A stretch of 64,000 nucleotides of DNA. It comes from Mytilus galloprovincialis (taxonomy: Eukaryota > Mollusca > Bivalvia > Mytilida > Mytilidae). The stretch covers positions 9,362,101 through 9,426,100 of the forward strand of contig NC_134845.1 in NCBI RefSeq assembly GCF_965363235.1. Reading direction: 5' to 3'. The notes beneath the pieces are model-generated. The model was not told where the DNA came from, made no database searches, and was given only the letters and a program-made list of their open reading frames with translations. The position numbers were made by a program, and so were the translations under genes. Shown one piece after another: positions 1-9,019 of this stretch (its first letter is position 1; every line of letters starts with the position of its first letter).

Positions 1-170
1 TCATAACAGAGAGTAAACACTAATATATAAGAAAATATCATTGATTTCTTCGAAATATCAATCAATTAAACTTTACACTTTTACACTGCAATATGCAATC
101 TTGATATGTTGAACAAAACCTTTTCACATCCTGCTCCTATAAATAAATTATTTCAATATTATTTTTACAG

Positions 171-988
171 GAAAAAAATACGAACATCCAATAAAACCAT
201 ACATACTAGGACAGTCTATATTCACACTACACCAGCAAACCGACCTGAAATCAGTAGTACTTGGTGGAGACTGGAGAGGGGGTGTTTCAGGTATAGTGAT
301 GATGGATGATGGTAGACTCGTAATGGGTTTACCTTACCAAAACAGGCTACTCATCTGCAAAACAGATGAATCACAGGTAGATATCATATATGTACTCGGT
401 AGCCCATGGTCTGTTACAGCAGTCAGCAACTCTACAGTAGCTGTTACATTGTGGAAAAGAGAATGTATAGAGATGTTTGACATACAAAATAAACTCAAAA
501 TTAATTCAATAGCAGTACCGGGAATGAGGTGTTTTGGAATTACAACTATAAATAACAAGTTAGTGGTAGGGGGCGAGTGCAGAATATTGATCATAGATCA
601 CCAGACAAGAGAGGTGGTGCAAGTTATACAGACTAACTTTAGTCCTAACAGGTTGCATGGTTCTGGTGACAGAATTTACTACTGTGATATCGACTACTAT
701 CACAACAACAACCTATACTGGTACAGTTATACGGATGACGTACATCACATCATATCATTATCATCAACACCCAGAAGGATGACTACACTACAAGATGGCA
801 GTCTGTATTTATTGTGCAGGGATGGATCAATACAACATTTGTCATCTGATGGTAAACAGTATAAACAAGTAGATACAATATCAATATCTCCATCAGATGT
901 TAATATACATTATAATCTCACACAAAGGAAACTAGTGATCAGACAAACTGCTGGACTTGTTAAAGTTTTCAACGAGAAATTTATTTAA
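171..988 (+). CDS. TRIM/B-box-type protein, last coding exon (beta-propeller C-terminus)
   Basis: The open frame runs from a good splice acceptor (T-rich tract ending TTTTTACAG at 170) to TAA at 986-988, about 272 residues. It consists of repeated beta-blade-like stretches (VLGGDWRGGVSGIVMMDDGR, LVVGGECRILIIDHQTREVV, MTTLQDGSLYLLCRDGSIQHL), the pattern of an NHL/WD-like propeller. In bivalves this kind of C-terminus typically follows B-box zinc fingers and a coiled coil in TRIM-like proteins, a greatly expanded family often annotated as TRIM33/TRIM56-like E3 ligases. No RING or B-box is visible because the upstream exons lie outside the window. A candidate AATAAA polyadenylation signal is at 1143-1148. 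The family call rests on memory of bivalve proteins; a non-TRIM propeller is possible. Confidence 0.7.
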
Positions 989-2339
989 TATGCTGTATAC
1001 CTCATTTCTTATACTTTATACATTATGTCAAAATAACAATCAGTCTGGTGATTATATCCGTACTGATATTATAAAAAAATGTTTGAAAAAGATATTTTAA
1101 CAAATATTCATTATTCAACTCCGCATCAACCAATCCTGAAAAAATAAAAAAAATATGTTAGGGAAAATAAACTGCACCCTTTAGAAAATTTGATAGTGTT
1201 TTAAAGCCTATGCTGTTTTTGAATTCATCCTGTTGAACTATAGAGTTTGTATGATTTGCCTTGTATGTGCGTGCTCTTAATTTCACATATGTATAATATT
1301 GTTCTTTTTCAAAATTCAGATAAACAGAACAATATCTTAGAGGAAAAGTTCTGTTTATATCTTGAAATCAAAATAGTTATTATAACTAATAGTGTGATTA
1401 TTTTGTTACCACTTGTTAATATATTGACAATTGAAAAAGTAACAGATTTCTTACAGTGACATATTAATAAGAAGATGACACATGTGAAAAAATGGAAATA
1501 TATAAGAATTGATCATATGCATTTGTTCATTTACACAAACATGCATTTTGTACTGATTGGTAAATGTTGTAATACCAATGTAAGAAGACGTGAGTGTACT
1601 ATTGTCTTCATGTTCAATTGCTTTTATGTATTGTCCTTGATCATTTTTTCTTTATATTTTTCTCTTATAGTATTGATGTGTTTTTGTTTTAGGTCAAATT
1701 TTGTTGTTGAAGATGAAAGAGAGGGTCGGCGAGTGCAATTTTTGATTTTTTGAATGAATAGCGTGGTCAAACATATTGTGTTGTTGTCAGAATTTTTTTA
1801 GTGTTTAATTTTATGATTTAAGATGGCTGATTCTTGTTTTGTTAAAAAATTCTTTTACTTAAAAACTTTTAAAAATAAAACAGTATTATCTTGTTGAAGC
1901 AACACACCATTTATTTGACATGCCATTTACTCCATTTACTGACATCTAATATAACAAAGACCATTGCCAAAAACCTATTGATTACTCCATTTCCGCACTT
2001 CCAAGCAGACAATGAACATTGAACCTCAGCCTATTACAACGTATCCTGACCTTCAAGACAATCTGACATTCAAAATTAATCTGTATGTTTATTTAAAGTA
2101 TTGTCTTTGTTCTCATCACTTTTGAACTAGTCAAATTACTCGCATCATTGTTGATAAAATGATCATTTTGATTGCAATGTGTATGCTGTACAACACACCT
2201 TCACTTACGCATCTGAAATATAATTTGGTACCATTTATATCACGAAATACGCATTGAAAACTTATTTAAACGATAAATTGAAAAACAAAATCCTAAATGT
2301 TGATTGGGGAAAATGATATCAATAATATATTAATTAGTC
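989..2339. other. 3' flank of the TRIM-like gene, no further gene seen
   Basis: AT-rich DNA. The first 160 bases are the likely 3' UTR. Short open frames at 1247-1753 are low-complexity, T-rich and lack recognisable motifs or splice context, so I do not call them. Confidence 0.5.
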
Positions 2340-2466
2340 CATTGGCCTAAGGGACATTTTTTGTCTTTTCAACTTTTTTGAATTCGAGCGTCACTGATGA
2401 GTCTTTGGAAGACAAAACACGCGTCTGGCTATAATACAAGATTTAGTCCTGGTATCTATGATGAGT
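2340..2466 (+). repeat. Dispersed mussel-type repeat (GAGCGTCACTGATGAGTC core)
   Basis: The segment runs from a T-rich stretch through the core GAGCGTCACTGATGAGTC and ACGCGTCTGG to CCTGGTATCTATGATGAG. The same arrangement appears reversed at about 47770-47890, so this is a dispersed family. I recall this core as very common in Mytilus; its class is unknown to me. Confidence 0.6.
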
Positions 2467-3239
2467 TTATTTGAAGCATTTATGTTTTGATATCGGCTTA
2501 GTGCTAGTCATTCTAGTGCACCAACCTTGTGCTTATTTGGAAAACTAAGTATTTGACATACTATATATTTTTATATATGGACATCATGTCGTGATTTCAT
2601 TTATGTTTGTTTTGATTTATTTTTTAATGTCTCTCCATTTAAGCATTTTGTATATGCCTTAATATGTGGGAATTGTTTCTTGTTTTTTTTTTTTTAAGTT
2701 TACTCATGAAATATTGTGTGCAATGACCATGCGTTTACATTAGTATTTTTATTCATGTATGGTATTTTATAAGCAGATTTTGTTTTAAATATTTAGTTAT
2801 ACTAAGCGTAGTTTTAATAAACATAAAACTCTATTTTGTTCTTCGTTTAATAGAATAAGTAAATTATCTTGGAATATATCAGTCATCGGAGGTTACTGAA
2901 ACCTAGTGTAAACAGACACATATGAGGATGACAGTGAATTGTAATAATTTATTGAATCACTTTAATGAATTAAGTAGAAACTGAAAAATAAAGGCAACAG
3001 TAGTATACCGCTGTTCAAAAACTCCAACATGTTGCTATTAAAAATAGGTATTTTGAATGTGACATTTCACGGAAGTACATGTACTCCTCATAATGGACAA
3101 ACCTTGATAATAACAGACTTGTTTTTGTACTGTTATGAATCACAGTTTATGACTTAACTTAGTACAGATCTGTCTGAATTGCATTTAGTTGATGATTTCA
3201 ACAAAACATACCATTATCTTGATGATATTTTCTCGTTAA

Positions 3240-3335
3240 ATAATCAAGACTTTTCAAAGTATACTATCGATGCGATATAGTCTTGTTGTGCTAATGCGGC
3301 GTAAAGCAACCAACAATCAAATCAATCAAATCATA
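3240..3335 (+). repeat. SINE-like tail fragment
   Basis: GCTAATGCGGCGTAAAGC followed by CAACCAACAATCAAATCAAT resembles the 3' tails of molluscan SINEs (GCGGCGTAAAACACCAA...). No clear tRNA-like head with A and B boxes was found, so it is probably 5'-truncated. Confidence 0.4.
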
Positions 3336-3540
3336 ATGCAGAAATTTACTCAAAAGAAATTTTAAATAAATCAGCCGCAATCTTAAGCTGGTTGTCGAAT
3401 ATCTGTTTTACAGAAACGACAATATGCTGCAATTGTTTTAACCACAATCCTGTCCTCTTTTAACGAATGTGACCCATCGAGTAGGACCTATCACTGTGTT
3501 TGTACTAACATGAGCAAAACAACGGATGACAAATGTTAAG

Positions 3541-3775
3541 GTGGATCTTCTACCCCTTCCAGAGCATCTGAGGTCCCTTGTTGAATGTTTGGGTTCGTGT
3601 TGCTAAGTCTTCATTTTTCTATGTTGTGTGGTGTAATTTTTTTTATTACCGTATAATAGTATTCGTTTCTTTTACCATAGCATTTGCAGTTGTTTTTCTA
3701 CTTATAAGTTTGAATATGGTATCTTTTGGCGTTTACATTTCAACTATATATTTAATAAATGTTCTGTGAAACAAA
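3541..3775 (+). repeat. Dispersed repeat, family with copy at 28510-28730
   Basis: Order of matches: GGATCTTCTACCCCTTCCAG, then GGGTTCGTGTTGCT, TTTTCTATGTTGTGTGGTGT, TTTGCAGTTGTTTTTCTACT and GGTATCTTT. The same series is at 28510-28730 and, inverted and more diverged, at about 46820-46900 and 56200-56400. The open frame across it is a by-product of low complexity. Confidence 0.55.
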
Positions 3776-3807
3776 ATCACGGTTTAGATCTTTTTAAATA
3801 TTTTTGT

Positions 3808-3946
3808 TAAGGGGCCAGCTGAAGCCCATCTCTGGTTGTAGGATTTTATCGCTGTGTTGAAGACCAATTGGTAACCTTGGGCTGTTATCTGATATTTGGG
3901 CTGGTTGTTTGTCTTTGACTTATTCACAATTTCTATTCTCAATTTT
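3808..3946 (+). repeat. Dispersed repeat, family with copy at 34545-34680
   Basis: GGGGCCAGCTGAAGCCCATC ... TTGAAGACC ... GGGCTGTTATCT ... ATTCTCAATTTTAG matches, in the same order, GAGGCCAGCTGAGGACCACC ... TTGAAGACC ... GGCTGTAATATGCTCT at 34545-34680. Confidence 0.55.
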
Positions 3947-5620
3947 AGGTATTAACAAAACTCTGACTTAGAAAGAAATACGAATGGCAAATAACCCTCT
4001 GTACATCATCAAACCACAAAATTAATGATAATTTTTGTTATGATTTTTATAATTTAAAAACAGTTTATTGTACTATCTTAAATTAGAGGAGCAATATTCT
4101 AATTTTGTTCAGTAACATTTCGAGTGTCTTTGAAAGACAATCTTTTCTTGTCAGCAAGCATTAACATTTTATTTTGTCGTGAATCAACAAGTTTTCCAAT
4201 CCAAGATGATCATACAGTAATGGCTTTATGTCTATCTTTCCATGCAACGTACTTGTAAAACTTCAAGGCGTTTCATATGCAGATAAGAACATAATTATTA
4301 TTTCTAGATTTATATATCAACTACACAGTTGTAAATTTAATAACACTTAACAAAGTGATAATATGATATACAACTAAGCCCATTCTATAAGACAGCTGAG
4401 TATGTTCAGATCAACGAATGATTATACAATTGTTTAATCAATGAGATTTTTTTAGTTTTATAGATGGGATTCACATAAATATCTAATGTTCAAGGTAGTA
4501 TAAGAAGTGTTCCGAACCCCTCAATCGCATCTTGATATCTTGAGTTTTATTTCGGTAGTGATGAATTTTCTATAAACTTCTGAAAAATAAAATCATCACC
4601 AAATTGTCAATTTCCATTGAGATATATACATACTTAATGTTTATTTAAAGAATAACCATAAATGTTGAATTTTTAAATTTTAGATTTTACTGTCTCAACT
4701 CATTTTTTATCGTACATTTTGGTATGCAAACAGATTTATCTCTCATATCATGAATCTTTTTTTCGTTTTAGGTAACAGTTCAGCAACCTTTGTTGAGTAT
4801 TCATAGGTACTGTCACATACTATGTTCAGCCTGCGATGATTTGATCCTAAGATCATATTGTTATACTACACAATTCTACATCGACGAAAACGATGTGTCT
4901 GTTCTATTTTGAGTCGGTTTGTCTCAATGATTATAATAATGAATTCCTATTTATGTTCTTAGGCGCTTCACATCCTTTCCTCAATTTTGAGACTTGCATA
5001 TTCGATTAATCTCCGGTGAAATGAGACGGTTTGCATTAGCAGAAGGACATGCATTTCGTCTTGTACATTCTGATGTCATGTAATTTTTGCAGTGCATATT
5101 GCTTAAAAACTTTATGGTAAGCTGTTCTTATTCATATATATATATTATTGTGCCCGAGTGTAAGCTGTCATTGCTGATTTAAATAAGACTTGTTCGCTAT
5201 TTTATCACCTGAATTCAACTTTGATTCCTTTATATAATGGGTATTTTCCAGTTGAGAAAAGGTTCATGTGCGACACCACGACCCGTTAACTTAACCTGAT
5301 ATGTATTTAACGGATTCATTTGACATTTGCTGTACTTAAATCTCAGTATAGTAGGTACAACACATCAGAAAATGTTACTGCCTATAAATGTACGTTTCAT
5401 TAATTTTGTCAATTCGTTCACTTGTTTTTTATTTTATTTTTATTTGTTTTCTATGGCTGATTATTAGTTTGACAAACTCAAAATGTTCTTACCTTATAAA
5501 AACAAATGTATTAGCAATACCAACAGTGTGATCAAATTAATAGATTTTGATAAATAGAAGCCTCTTGAAGCTGAATCTAAAGAAGCAAAACATACATCAT
5601 CATGATAGTGAAAGTTATAT
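3947..5620. other. Intergenic AT-rich DNA, no gene seen
   Basis: No sustained open frame on either strand and no RNA gene recognised. Only a short (TA)n run near 5138 stands out. Confidence 0.5.
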
Positions 5621-5624
5621 TTAA

Positions 5625-5953
5625 GGTAGCACAATACAAAGATTTTGTCACTCCCAATCAGACACAGTTTTGGAGGTCAAACTGTGTTGTGCAAGAATCC
5701 ATAAAATATTTTGGGATGCTATGAATAACAAAGAAGCTAAATTCATTCAAGTATAGACATCACAATACGGCAACTAATTACATGATAATTAATTATGTAA
5801 TAATTATGTCATAATGAAATTATTACAATTTTAAAGATTATTCCTTATTCTTTCTTTTGGTACCTCATTTATAAAATTTAAAGAAAGATGAGTGGAATTA
5901 CATCAGTTTAAAGATGTCTGATTGGGGATGAAAAATCTTTGTATTGTGGTACC
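5625..5953. mobile_element. TTAA-flanked MITE (329 bp)
   Basis: The terminal inverted repeats begin GGTAGCACAATACAAAGATT on the left and GGTACCACAATACAAAGATT (reverse complement of the right end) and continue for roughly 40 bp with few mismatches (CCCAATCAGACA inside). Both ends are directly bordered by TTAA (5621-5624 and 5954-5957), the target duplication used by piggyBac-type transposases. It has no coding capacity, so it is non-autonomous. Confidence 0.75.
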
Positions 5954-5957
5954 TTAA

Positions 5958-6542
5958 ATTACGTATTTTTTCTTTTTTATTACATGTCTCATAGTTCACA
6001 CGTTCACTCGCTTTAAGAAATATGCTGCACTGTAATTTTTTGTTAGTTTTTTACGCCCAAAAACCGTCTGTTATTTATTATATAAATGCAACAAGAGTTA
6101 ACGAATTTTTTTCGTACTTTCATCATAACAGTTTCGTGACAAACGATGATAATGATTTGTATAAATGAATTATCCAATCTGATTGAAAGACATGTTCTAT
6201 GTTCCCGCTACACGTGCGAGAATCTGAAAACGCTCCACTCTACTTTCAGTTTTAAAGATCACGTAAGGATCCTATTGCTTTGTCACACTGATACACGCCT
6301 TCAAAATTTGAAGGTTTAAATCAAATTTGCTGATGTTATAACTATCGGACAGAAAGTATAACGAAGTGCTGTCGGATCCTGGTATATAAGCAATGGTCTT
6401 TATCTTAATCAGATTGTAAATGATATTAATACCGTTAATAACTAACATGAAACTAAATGTGAAATTTAAAATGGTGGTACGTAATGTTTAGTTTCATTAA
6501 AGGTGATTATTTCATATTTATTTTTACAATCTTAGTTGTAGG
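5958..6542. other. Host DNA next to the Polinton, no gene seen
   Basis: AT-rich with no usable open frame. An imperfect inverted repeat around 6448-6504 (CATGAAACTAAA / TTTAGTTTCATT) lies just before the Polinton target site. Confidence 0.45.
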
Positions 6543-6548
6543 ATGCAC
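6543..6548. repeat. Polinton target-site duplication, left copy (ATGCAC)
   Basis: ATGCAC directly precedes the left terminus and is repeated directly after the right terminus at 20940-20945. A 6-bp duplication is the hallmark of Polinton integration. Confidence 0.9.
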
Positions 6549-6684
6549 AGTAGTGTGGAAATGAGAATTCTGCCGCAAGACCATTTTCCATGCAGAAATC
6601 CTGCATCAGACCCCCCAATTTCGGGCCCGGGATGCAAATGGGTCTGGAGTGAGTCGGGGATGTTGAAAAGTGCCTGGAGGTAAG
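6549..6684 (+). repeat. Polinton left terminal inverted repeat (136 bp)
   Basis: It matches the reverse complement of 20804-20939 base for base by eye; identity stops after GGAGGTAAG. Inside are a GC-rich palindrome (CGGGCCCG) and the octamer ATGCAAAT at 6632-6639. As the template end for protein-primed replication, it would be where the terminal protein attaches. Confidence 0.92.
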
Positions 6685-6727
6685 AATTCACCAAAATAGA
6701 TTAAAAAATTTGGAAATCCAATAAATC

Positions 6728-7115
6728 ATGAATTCTGAATCTTTTCAAAAGATGGATCAGCAAATCCGATTGCTAGGTCCCGTGCGGGAAGAGAGCGACG
6801 AGGATGTGAGAAAAAAGGGCACTGGCTCAAAGGAAAGCCAGACGCGAGTCAACCCCCCTGAGCTGGCGCGACCTGCCTTGGGAAATATTCCAAGTGGTAG
6901 ACGTCAAGGAGACAAAAAGTCAGTACGGGGAGGGTATGATTCTGACGTTGGAGAGGAAAGGGGGAAAGACCTTGGTCTGGGCGTGCAGCAGGTTGATCCG
7001 GGAGATGAGGCGAATACCACGGGAAAAGTGGCACCTGCTCAAGATTGATAACTATGGGATGAAGAAGGCAAAGAAGAGCGGGTACGACTACTTCGACTTC
7101 GATGTGGTAATTTGA
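6728..7115 (+). CDS. Short left-end Polinton coding region, extent unresolved
   Basis: Two short overlapping frames lie here: one of 106 residues from ATG at 6728, hydrophilic and low in motifs, and one ending at 7115. The second looks more protein-like (VVDVKETKSQYGEGMILTLE, then KWHLLKIDNY and YDYFDFDVV). Its V-x-D-V-K...YG...L-L-E pattern is reminiscent of small OB-like or DNA-binding accessory proteins of transposons, but I cannot name it. CCAATAAATCATG surrounds the first ATG, similar to the start signals of the other genes. It converges on the 150-residue gene, with a hairpin between them. Confidence 0.3.
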
Positions 7116-7135
7116 GAGGGGGGCGTGGGAGAATC

Positions 7136-7166
7136 CTTTTCTGATGGGGAAACCCATCGGAAAAAG
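7136..7166. terminator. Hairpin between convergent Polinton genes (left)
   Basis: CTTTTCTGATGGG (7136-7148) pairs with CCCATCGGAAAAAG (7153-7166), with a four-base loop, one G:T wobble and one extra A. It lies between the stop at 7115 (plus) and the stop at 7184 (minus), where a 3'-end signal for both transcripts is expected. It shares its design with the hairpins at 14416-14447 and 20751-20783. Confidence 0.5.
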
Positions 7167-7183
7167 ATACTGGAGGACTGGGA

Positions 7184-7636
7184 TCAGCGAGGGTCTTGGG
7201 AATGCTTGGCTAGACTTTCGCTAAATGGGGGCAAGGGCTGGCGCAGTCGATCCTTTCCATCGAAGTAATTCTTCAGGCAGACGGCAGGGGCACCATCTTC
7301 ACCTGGGAGCTGAGACTGATAGGATCTGGCCAAGCGGAGAGTATCGCGATGCTTCATCTTCTTCTTGACGATTCGCTTGGCGATCAGCGAGAGCACTAGG
7401 CTGGTCGTAGCACTCAAGCAGGCGAGGGATCCAAGGGGGAGGGACGCCGCGACACCAACCCCGGTCAAGGCCGATCCCATGGTGCCGCTGGTGAGCAATA
7501 GACTGCTGATCGAGGCCGCAGCCAGGACGATGGAGACTACCTTATCAAGTCGCTTATAGATCCGAAGCATTCTGACATATTTCTGGACCTCGGAATCCAG
7601 GAAATCATCGAGTCTGGAATCTACTTCGTCGGTCAT
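7184..7636 (-). CDS. Small Polinton membrane protein (150 aa)
   Basis: An acidic N-terminus (TDEVDSRLDDFLDSEVQKY) is followed by two hydrophobic segments at about residues 33-56 (VVSIVLAAASISSLLLTSG) and 62-88 (VGVAASLPLGSLACLSATTSLVLSLIA). A basic patch (KRIVKKKMKHRD) and a polar tail come next. The layout is an integral membrane hairpin. Polintons often encode a small protein with this layout beside the capsid genes; a virion-membrane or membrane-remodelling role is inference. It is the last gene of a tight minus-strand run, 15 bp after the stop of the 192-residue gene, and starts at TTAGATAAATG. Confidence 0.6.
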   Translation of the reverse strand: MTDEVDSRLDDFLDSEVQKYVRMLRIYKRLDKVVSIVLAAASISSLLLTSGTMGSALTGVGVAASLPLGSLACLSATTSLVLSLIAKRIVKKKMKHRDTLRLARSYQSQLPGEDGAPAVCLKNYFDGKDRLRQPLPPFSESLAKHSQDPR

Positions 7637-7651
7637 TTATCTAAGGAGGTT

Positions 7652-8230
7652 CTAGAGAAGCATACCAAGGAGGGGTACGTTTTTGAAAGGGCTATTAGGA
7701 CCTAAGATCAGGCCGGAACCATCGTGGAATTGCTGACCCCGCTTCAGGTAGAGTCCGTCACCTTGGATGATGCGGGCATTGGACGGTTTGAGGTAAAGAC
7801 CTTTGCCGCTAGGTTTCACCGTGCACACACATCCACCACGCTTCAAGTACAACCCAGAGCCGATGGCTTTGGAGATAGCAGTGCTACCCAAACCACTCAA
7901 AGCACCCACTCCGAGGGCAGGTAAAATGGTCTTGGCTACCATGGGAAGGGCTCTCATAGCCAGTCCGGCCAGCATGGGGAGGAAGCCACCTACTTTCTGC
8001 ATATTCTCCTTCAGTTGGGTGGCACTCAGCTCCAGATTCATACCACCGGAGCCTTTCTGGAGAAGCTTGGTAATCTTTTGGATTTGGCGGGTGGTGAGTA
8101 GCATCGCGTGCTCGCCTCTGAGATTTGCGTGGGAGAGGCGAATGGTGACTGGACAGCCCTTTTTGGCTGCCCGTTGGAGTTTATCAGCTTGACCTTTCGT
8201 TAAGTTCAAACCATATTCTTGGTAAGTCAT
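7652..8230 (-). CDS. Polinton core/membrane-active virion protein (pVI/pX-like)
   Basis: 192 residues. The N-terminal half has two related modules (KGCPVTIRLSHANLRGEHAMLLTTRQIQKI and GSGGMNLELSATQLKENM). A glycine- and alanine-rich hydrophobic segment follows (GGFLPMLAGLAMRALPMVAKTILPALGVGALSG, about residues 81-113), and then repeats of the form GxGLYLKxG (SGLYLKRGG, KGLYLKPS, DGLYLKRG). I recall this arrangement from Polinton and adintovirus proteins compared with adenovirus core or membrane-lytic proteins pX and pVI. Adenain-type cleavage consensus [MIL]xGx|G occurs as IQGD|G and LSGL|G, which fits a precursor processed by the protease at 15028-15441. It starts at TATAGATAAATG, whose TAG is the stop of the penton gene. 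Confidence 0.7.
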   Translation of the reverse strand: MTYQEYGLNLTKGQADKLQRAAKKGCPVTIRLSHANLRGEHAMLLTTRQIQKITKLLQKGSGGMNLELSATQLKENMQKVGGFLPMLAGLAMRALPMVAKTILPALGVGALSGLGSTAISKAIGSGLYLKRGGCVCTVKPSGKGLYLKPSNARIIQGDGLYLKRGQQFHDGSGLILGPNSPFKNVPLLGMLL

Positions 8231-8234
8231 TTAT

Positions 8235-9005
8235 CTATACTTCGCGAAGATGAAAGCGTATAGTGAGATGCTCACCGCGTAGATCGATGGGGCGACCGTC
8301 TTGATCGGTGAGATAAGTCTGCATACGATTGATCGTCCTCAGAGTCACGGGTAGGTAGACTAGGTTTTTTGGATTTTGGAGGATCTTCATGCCGGGGTCG
8401 ACGCCTGGGAAGAAGCTATAGATGGTGGACTGCTGGGAGCCATTGACGAAGCTACCATGGATGATATCACTATTCACCATGATGCTATTGATGCTGATGA
8501 TATTGACGATGCGCTCACCCTCTCTGTAGCCATTCGTGGATCTGTCGTGAGCATACTTCTTACGATCAAACCCCAGCACGTCAGCGATGCTATTGTCGAC
8601 GTCGAAATCCACTTGATAGGTTGTGGCCTGGGTGAGCGTTGCTCTCAGGGTCGCGCGATTTGCATCGATGATGATCTTTTTCTTGTGCTTGTTGAGCAGC
8701 ATCTGGCGCTGAATTTCCTCATTGATGTCGTTAATGCCATAGGAGCCGGTGCTCAGGGTGATGGGAAACCAGCGACGACCGTTATTGGGGGAGTAGCGTA
8801 GGGAATTATTGGCTTCATGAATGTTGGGGATGGAGTAGTACGTCTCCAGATTCACCAAAGCCATCTCGTAGTCCTTGTTTTCACGTAGCTGCACGGGTGG
8901 GTTAAATCGGGTCAGGATTTGGCTACCGGTGCCGGATACGATGAAGGAGAACCCCTGCTTGGGCTCGGTATTGGTGGCGATTTTCCGCAAAAGTGAAGCG
9001 TCCAT
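8235..9005 (-). CDS. PX: Polinton minor capsid protein (penton-like single jelly roll)
   Basis: 256 residues. Conserved-looking blocks include FNPPVQLRENKDYEMALVNL near residue 34, then YYSIPNIHEANNSLRYS, and a C-terminal block of INRMQTYLTDQDGRPIDLRG followed by EHLTIRFHLRE. These match the pattern I know from Polinton PX, which forms pentamers at capsid vertices by analogy with adenovirus penton base. Length is normal for the family. It lies directly after the hexon-like gene (14 bp gap), as in most Polintons, and starts at TTACATAAATG. Confidence 0.85.
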   Translation of the reverse strand: MDASLLRKIATNTEPKQGFSFIVSGTGSQILTRFNPPVQLRENKDYEMALVNLETYYSIPNIHEANNSLRYSPNNGRRWFPITLSTGSYGINDINEEIQRQMLLNKHKKKIIIDANRATLRATLTQATTYQVDFDVDNSIADVLGFDRKKYAHDRSTNGYREGERIVNIISINSIMVNSDIIHGSFVNGSQQSTIYSFFPGVDPGMKILQNPKNLVYLPVTLRTINRMQTYLTDQDGRPIDLRGEHLTIRFHLREV

Positions 9006-9019
9006 TTATGTAATCATCC

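Noticed and set aside
1247-1753. Two short T-rich open frames after the TRIM-like gene
   Set aside because: Low complexity, no domain, no splice or start context beyond chance.
7803-8192. Plus-strand open frames antisense to the Polinton capsid and core genes (also 8376-8801, 9176-9817, 18355-19155)
   Set aside because: They are antisense shadows of well-supported minus-strand genes, helped by GC-rich third positions; no motifs and no start signal of the kind shared by the real genes.
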